Shown: positions 57,351-64,000 of the stretch, in pieces | How the letters are laid out: each line of letters starts with the position of its first letter | Position numbering within the stretch: position 1 is the first letter of the stretch | Translations under genes and position numbers: made by a program | The notes under the pieces: generated by a model | Told to the model about the DNA's origin: nothing | Seen by the model: the letters and a program-made list of their open reading frames with translations, nothing else | Databases searched by the model: none | Assembly: GCA_963922205.1 (NCBI GenBank) | Contig: CAWUHX010000223.1 | Location: 496,001-560,000 of the forward strand | DNA from: Romanomermis culicivorax | Taxonomy: Eukaryota; Nematoda; Enoplea; Mermithida; Mermithidae | Direction of reading: 5' to 3' | DNA length: 64,000 nucleotides

Positions 57351-57667
57351 CTCTTTTTGACAACAACAAAAACCAACCACTTTTTTACTTGAACAATTTT
57401 TAAAATGATTTTTATTATTTAAAACAAAATGTTATATAATTATCAAAATTACAATATAAAACAGTGCACATGTAAAATATAAAGATAGATAGATGATTAT
57501 ATAAAATAGAATAGCATTACTGTATGCAAAATATACGCGCAATGTATGTATGTATGTATGAAATTATATAACAAGCAAATACGTAAGCAATTACATAAGC
57601 AAGCAAACTATAGCTAATTAAAACATACAAACTGTAATGAATGAATGAATGAATGTAAGCAAAACTT
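57351..57667. other. AT-rich spacer before the ATPase
   Basis: It contains (ATGT)n- and (AATG)n-like microsatellites (GTATGTATGTATG, AATGAATGAATGAATG) and no supported gene. Parts match 23,605-23,885 in copy 1. Confidence 0.55.
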
Positions 57668-58049
57668 TTACAATGTACTGTTAATAAAATTGCATAGTGT
57701 TTTGATAACAACAGCATCATCAAAATCATAATGATAACCTTCATCAATAAAACTAGCTACAGTATCCTTAAGAATTTTAGGACCAGTACTTGTAAGTGGT
57801 ATACATCTAAATATGTCAATCATCTGTTTAAAAGCGCGAAGACAGTAATAACCTTGAACTTCACCTATAACATATTCAAAACAGTCAATGATAAGTCCCA
57901 TCTTTTCATATAAACAATTAACTATTGGTGTAATTGCGATATTATATATCGAATTACGAGCTGGACACTGATGATCCTCAACAATTCCTACCTCTTTTGC
58001 GCAATAACAATCAAAAATACACCCATTAAAGATGTCTTGTATAACTAAC

Positions 58050-58060
<11 letters not shown>
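57668..58060 (-). CDS. Cys-containing 130-aa Polinton protein, unknown
   Basis: The start is ATG 58,060, because the longer frame opens only at a GTG. The sequence includes IFDCYCAKEVGIVEDHQCPA, several hydrophobic helical stretches, and GYHYDFDDAVVIKTL near the end. The start overlaps the end of the upstream candidate gene (ATG within ATGTGTGCTGA). A 3' fragment of the same gene opens copy 1 at 23,499. No domain is recognised. Confidence 0.6.
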
Positions 58061-59685
<1,625 letters not shown>

Positions 59686-60678
59686 GTGAAAATGTCTTTT
59701 CAATAATATTGACATTGCGACCTAGTATACCGTATTATGGTAAAATGAGCTTGAATCCGCGACCGTACGCCTCTTTTGTTTAGGGTCGACGTTACGAAAA
59801 ATAGATTGACACCTATCTACCTTCAACCACTACAAATAATGCCATGTTTTCGTCTAACATAAACTGGTGTTCCATTTTTCAAAATTCTTGAAGAAATATT
59901 AAAGAGAGAGAGAGAAGAAGCGAGTAGTTTTTGTAGCAACAAAACAGATAAATGTATTAGGTGTTCAAAATTTTAGAGTAAAACGAGGTTATAACTATAA
60001 TAAAATAACCAAGATATATAGCTTATAGATGTAAGAGGAGGAGTTATAAGCATAATAAATATTCAAGACATATATCCTACAGTATTCTACTATTCTGAAG
60101 AGTATATGAGAGGAGGAGCTATGTTCTACAAAATAAAATAAAAATGTGTTTATGTGGTACGGTAACCATTGAGATTAAAGCTAGAAAAATATATGTGTTT
60201 TATGTGTTATAGTAATTATCAAGGTCAAAGCTATAGAAGCAATATAGCCACGTGCGCATGAGTTATAAGGGTCTTTAAAGCTTTTCCACATAAAAAGAAA
60301 AGATGGTGCAACAGGGTTATAAGCAGCTATTACAGTTATTTTATAGCTTCAAGAATCAAAACAAAAATACTAGGGTTGTACAGTAAAACAGGTTTTCAAC
60401 TGGTTTTAACTGGTTATATGCTAATAAAATAAGCTAAAGAAATGATATGGGCACGTGTTCATGAGTTATAGAGGTCTTTAAAGCTTTCCCATCATAAAAA
60501 AGAAAAGTACTACAATAACCTCTTAAACAATAATTAAATCTCTACTGTAAAATTAATAGTTGTTGCTAATTTATAAAAATTTTCTATTATTATTACTGTA
60601 TAAGTTTTTGATGAATAGGTTGTTTTCTATTTTTCTAGTTTATAGTTTTTATATTTTCTAGTTCAGATAATTTTTATA
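59686..60678. promoter_or_regulatory. Divergent intergenic region between leftward cluster and polymerase
   Basis: No gene is supported in this 1-kb stretch. A roughly 55-base segment occurs twice in the same direction (about 60,248-60,301 and 60,452-60,507), each containing CACGTG, ATGAGTTATA and GGTCTTTAAAGCTTT and ending in AAAAAGAAAAG. GGAGGAGTTATA and GGAGGAGCTATG occur at 60,035 and 60,112. A GAGAGAGAGAGAAG run is at 59,903. Lying between two divergent transcription units, it is the natural place for promoters. Confidence 0.5.
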
Positions 60679-63600
60679 ATGAAACCTATTTATGAGGATA
60701 TTACTTTGGACGAAGACGACATGCCTATGGAAATTTTAGAAGATATTACTTCTGATGAAGACGATGAAAAAATAGTGAATGAGTCTTCAGAGAATATTAC
60801 CTCTGAGAAAGAAGAAGAAACACTCGATAATAATAATATTTTGGAAGAAGAAGAAGGAACTGTTTTAGATTATGATGATGAAGATGATCAATACAAAAGT
60901 TATACGCCTTACAGTTCTGATGAGGAAGAAATTTACGAAACAGCTCAAATTGGTGGTGGTGGTGGTGGTGGTGTTGGGGTTAGTGGAGGTGTAATGAATG
61001 CATCTTTTGTTGCGGATGATTTTCTCGAACTAGATCAACCCAGTACTGTAAATATTAGGTGTTTTAATACTGAAGGTCACGAGTACTCTGTGAACTTTCG
61101 TAATACCGAACATATGGATGATTTAAATGCTCAAATAGTGCCAACGTTTCAACGTATAGTAGAGCGAATTTCTGAGAATGTCGCTGATAATGCATTTATA
61201 GGGTTTTCCTTTGACCATCCAGATTTGACAAAAGGTCGTGTTTTGATACCTTTTAGACCGAAACATGCTTTAACTGGAGATTTGATTGTAAACACTCTTA
61301 ATGCTGTTCTTCAATCAAATGAGCAAATACAAATTGATAGTCATCAGTCTACAATTCGTACCATTGTTGTAACACCACCTGCGGGTAGCGGTAAGCTGAT
61401 TAAAATTACTTATGTAAGATTTTTATTTATTTATTTATTTAAGGTATTCACAATGCTCATCAATATTTAAAGCATAATGATTTTCTAAAAGATAAATGCT
61501 GTATTATTCAAATCAACAACACGGATGATTTATGTTTTGCTAGAGCTCTAGTTGTTGCTAGAGCTTACATTCATAAAAAAGATAAGAATGCTGAGCACAA
61601 ATGGGAAAGTATTCGAAAGTCTGACAAGTCACATCTGCTGCAAACAAAGGTTGCTAAAGAACTGATGACCTTAGCAGGCTTAGCTAATCATCAAGGAGCT
61701 TGCGGTTTTCATGAGTGGGAACAATTGCAAACTGTTTTATTACCCGATTATCAAATCAAAGTTTTTAGCAGAGAACGCTTTAAAGATTTAATATTTAGAG
61801 GTTAGAGTTTTTTATTTTTCTGTTATTGTGTACGTATTTAGAGTTTTGAGGACCTGAAGCAACGCATGTTTTAAATATTTACCACCATGATAACCATTAC
61901 TCCCGTCATTACAAAGATGCCTGGATTTTTTGACCGCAGCTACTTTTGTCCTCATTGCGATCTGGCCTACAACAACAAAATGGAACACAGATGCCGAAAC
62001 GTTTGTCCTCTGTGTTACAATACACCCCCATGTAATCGATTTAATGCTCGAAAATGCAAAGATTGTCTGCGATATTTTAAAAACGATAAGTGTTTTGCTC
62101 GACACAAGCTTGTTTTTACTCAAAGAGGTCAATCCAAACGTCAAAAAACAGGTTTATCTATTTGCGATCGTTTCAAAGTGTGTGAACAATGTGATACACT
62201 GGTTCGACGAGCACATTCTAATCCTCATAATTGCGGTTATTTTGAATGCAAAACATGCAAGAAAAGCGTACCTAAAAAAGGTATTAGATATGGTGTAATT
62301 ATTTTATTTTATTTTATTTTATATGAAAATTTTTATTTTAGATCATTTATGTTTTATGCAACCTGTTGGTAGCAAGCAAGTTGAAGAGGAAGAAGATATA
62401 TTTGAAACAAATGTTGATGAGGATGAGTGTCTAGATGATAATGAAACAGGAATTACCGATAAATGTCCTGTTAATCAAAAATTTGTTTTTTATGATTTTG
62501 AGACTACACAGGAAAAAATTCTACGACAAAGCGAATTAGGGGATGTGTTCGAACATGAACCAAATTTATGTGTTGTCCATACTGTATGCGATCAGTGTCG
62601 TCAAAATGAGGGAAATTTTTGCTGCAATACATGCGGTCAACGCGAGCATATATTCAAAGGATCTACATGTCTAAATGATTTCTGGGAATACCTTTTTGCA
62701 AAAGGTATAAAAAACATTACAGCAATGGCGCATAATTCTCGAGGATTCGATGGACAATTTATAATGCAATTTTTGTATTGTAATGGACATCATAAACTAC
62801 ATATCATTAATAAGGGTGAATTAGTAAATTGTTTATAGTTTTTCATTTTCATTTTCATCTATTTATTTATTTATTTTAGGTTTAGAGTTGATGTGTATCA
62901 AAGTAGGGTTGATAAAAATTATTGATTCTCTGAACTTTCTTCCGATGCCTTTGGCGGCTTTACCGAAAACATTTGGAATAAGTGAAATATGTAAAGGATA
63001 TTTCCCTCATTTCTTTAATAGAAAAGAAAATTACAGATATATTGGCTCATATCCATCACCCAACATGTACGGTTACAATGCTATGAAACCTGCGGCTCGT
63101 GCCACATTTCTGGAGTGGTATAATGGAAAGCTTGAAGCAGTAAGTTTGCAGAAGTATAAAGTTTTGCATTTAAATGCATCATTGTTTAGGGTTGTCAATT
63201 TAATTTTGATAATGAGTTACTTGACTACTGTCGTAGCGATGTGCAAGTTTTACGACAATGTTGTATGAAATTTCACAATATTTTTATGGAAGAAACAAAT
63301 GTCGATCCTTTTGAAAATTCAATAACCATTGCTAGTGCTTGCAACTTAGTTTTCCGATGATTATTTTTGAAGCCAAATACTATTGGTGTAATACCATACA
63401 AAGGTTATGGTAAAGAAGAAAGACAATCTGTTATAGCCTTAAAATGGTTGAAGTCGTTAGCCCATAAAAATGAAAAACTGTATATTCCACATAAACTTAA
63501 TGGTGGTGAAGTTCAAATTGGAAGATACAGAGTTGATGGTTTATCAGGTAATTTTGTTCGAATTTTTGAAATTTTAATATCTATATGTTTGCTCATTAAG

Positions 63601-64000
63601 ACACCACAATTTATTAATTTCACGGTTGTTATTGGCATGGTTGCCCTCAATGTATGAAAAATAGATATCAATTAACAGCCGATAATAATACAAAAGCAGT
63701 CGATGCATATGAAGGCACTTTTAATCGGGTTATGGAACTTCAATCACTCGGTTATAGCGTAGTCGAAATGTGGGAGTGCGAACTTTTACAACAACTTCAC
63801 TCAGATCCCGAAATGAAAACATTTTTTGATACAGTCAAAATACTGGAACCTATAAATCCTCGAGAAGGTAAAATCTTGAATTGTTCTTTTTTTATTTTGT
63901 CAAAAGTTTTCTTGTTTTAGCTTTCTTTGGCGGTCGCACTAATGCTGTAAAACTGTATCATAAAATTAAGTACAATGAAGATGGTACACCTGCAGAAAAG
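60679..64000 (+). pseudogene. Polinton protein-primed DNA polymerase B, 5' part, seven introns, three lesions
   Basis: ATG 60,679 opens an acidic, Gly-run N-terminus. Introns: 61,391-61,443, 61,801-61,850, 62,281-62,341, 62,816-62,879, 63,140-63,189, 63,548-63,600 and 63,868-63,920, all GT-AG; removing them keeps the frame across each junction. Visible features: Cys-rich fingers (SYFCPHCDLAYNNK, CKTCKKS), exonuclease motif I (VFYDFETTQ), motif II (HNSRGFDGQF), motif III (YCRSDVQVL) and the HGCYWHGCPQC stretch. Palm motifs lie beyond the window. Lesions: one extra C in 61,902-61,904 shifts the frame, TGA at 63,358-63,360 and TAA at 63,615-63,617 are in frame. Family role: protein-primed replication of the element. 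Confidence 0.87.

Noticed and set aside
61391-61470. Polymerase exon 1 reading on to a stop at 61,470
   Set aside because: A GTAAGC donor at 61,391 and an acceptor at 61,443 restore the family-like frame, so the extra codons are intron.

Overview
The window is invertebrate-like nuclear DNA that is almost entirely repetitive or mobile. No ordinary host gene is recognisable. The coding remains belong to Polinton/Maverick-type (adintovirus-like) DNA elements with short GT-AG introns (50-67 bases), plus the gag and env-like parts of an LTR-type retroelement. The host is a metazoan. The short introns and frequent TACTGTA/TTACGGTAA-type words would suit a nematode or another compact invertebrate genome, but nothing here settles the phylum.

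Layout. 1-23,375 is one satellite array of a 129-bp monomer. It ends in a piece of a cDNA/amplification adapter (23,376-23,398) and a 100-N gap, so the join to the right is an assembly decision. 23,499-about 30,960 is Polinton copy 1 on the + strand: old, broken in most genes, and missing the block between its ATPase end and capsid end that should hold integrase and protease. 30,982-31,202 is a fold-back structure. 32,296-36,506 (- strand) is a relic of a different, zinc-finger-bearing protein-primed DNA polymerase. 36.5-42.3 kb has no recognisable gene. 42,280-43,100 is an array of about 66-bp units, most of which can form a hairpin whose two arms have changed together. 43.35-46.2 kb holds gag and an envelope-like frame with no reverse transcriptase seen between them. 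46.2-48.0 kb is a cluster of short repeats.

48.0-64.0 kb is Polinton copy 2, in the opposite orientation to copy 1 and far better preserved. Reading on the - strand from 59.7 kb down to 49.3 kb: an unknown spliced gene whose intron holds a 1-kb GAAA tract, a 130-aa unknown, the packaging ATPase, a membrane protein, a spliced 134-aa protein, a small conserved basic protein, a 285-aa conserved protein, an integrase with chromodomain (broken), an adenain-like protease, a two-helix membrane protein (broken), the minor capsid protein, a core-like basic protein and the spliced major capsid protein. A small gene with its own TATA box faces them from the left (48.1-48.5 kb). The polymerase runs rightwards from 60,679 past the window end, through seven introns.

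Together the copy-2 genes are the usual Polinton set: replication (polymerase), integration (integrase) and virion formation (ATPase, protease, capsid proteins). Both copies carry inactivating lesions, so this is a fossil, although some single genes (major and minor capsid proteins, ATPase, protease) still read through. All motif and splice calls were made by eye, without database searches.
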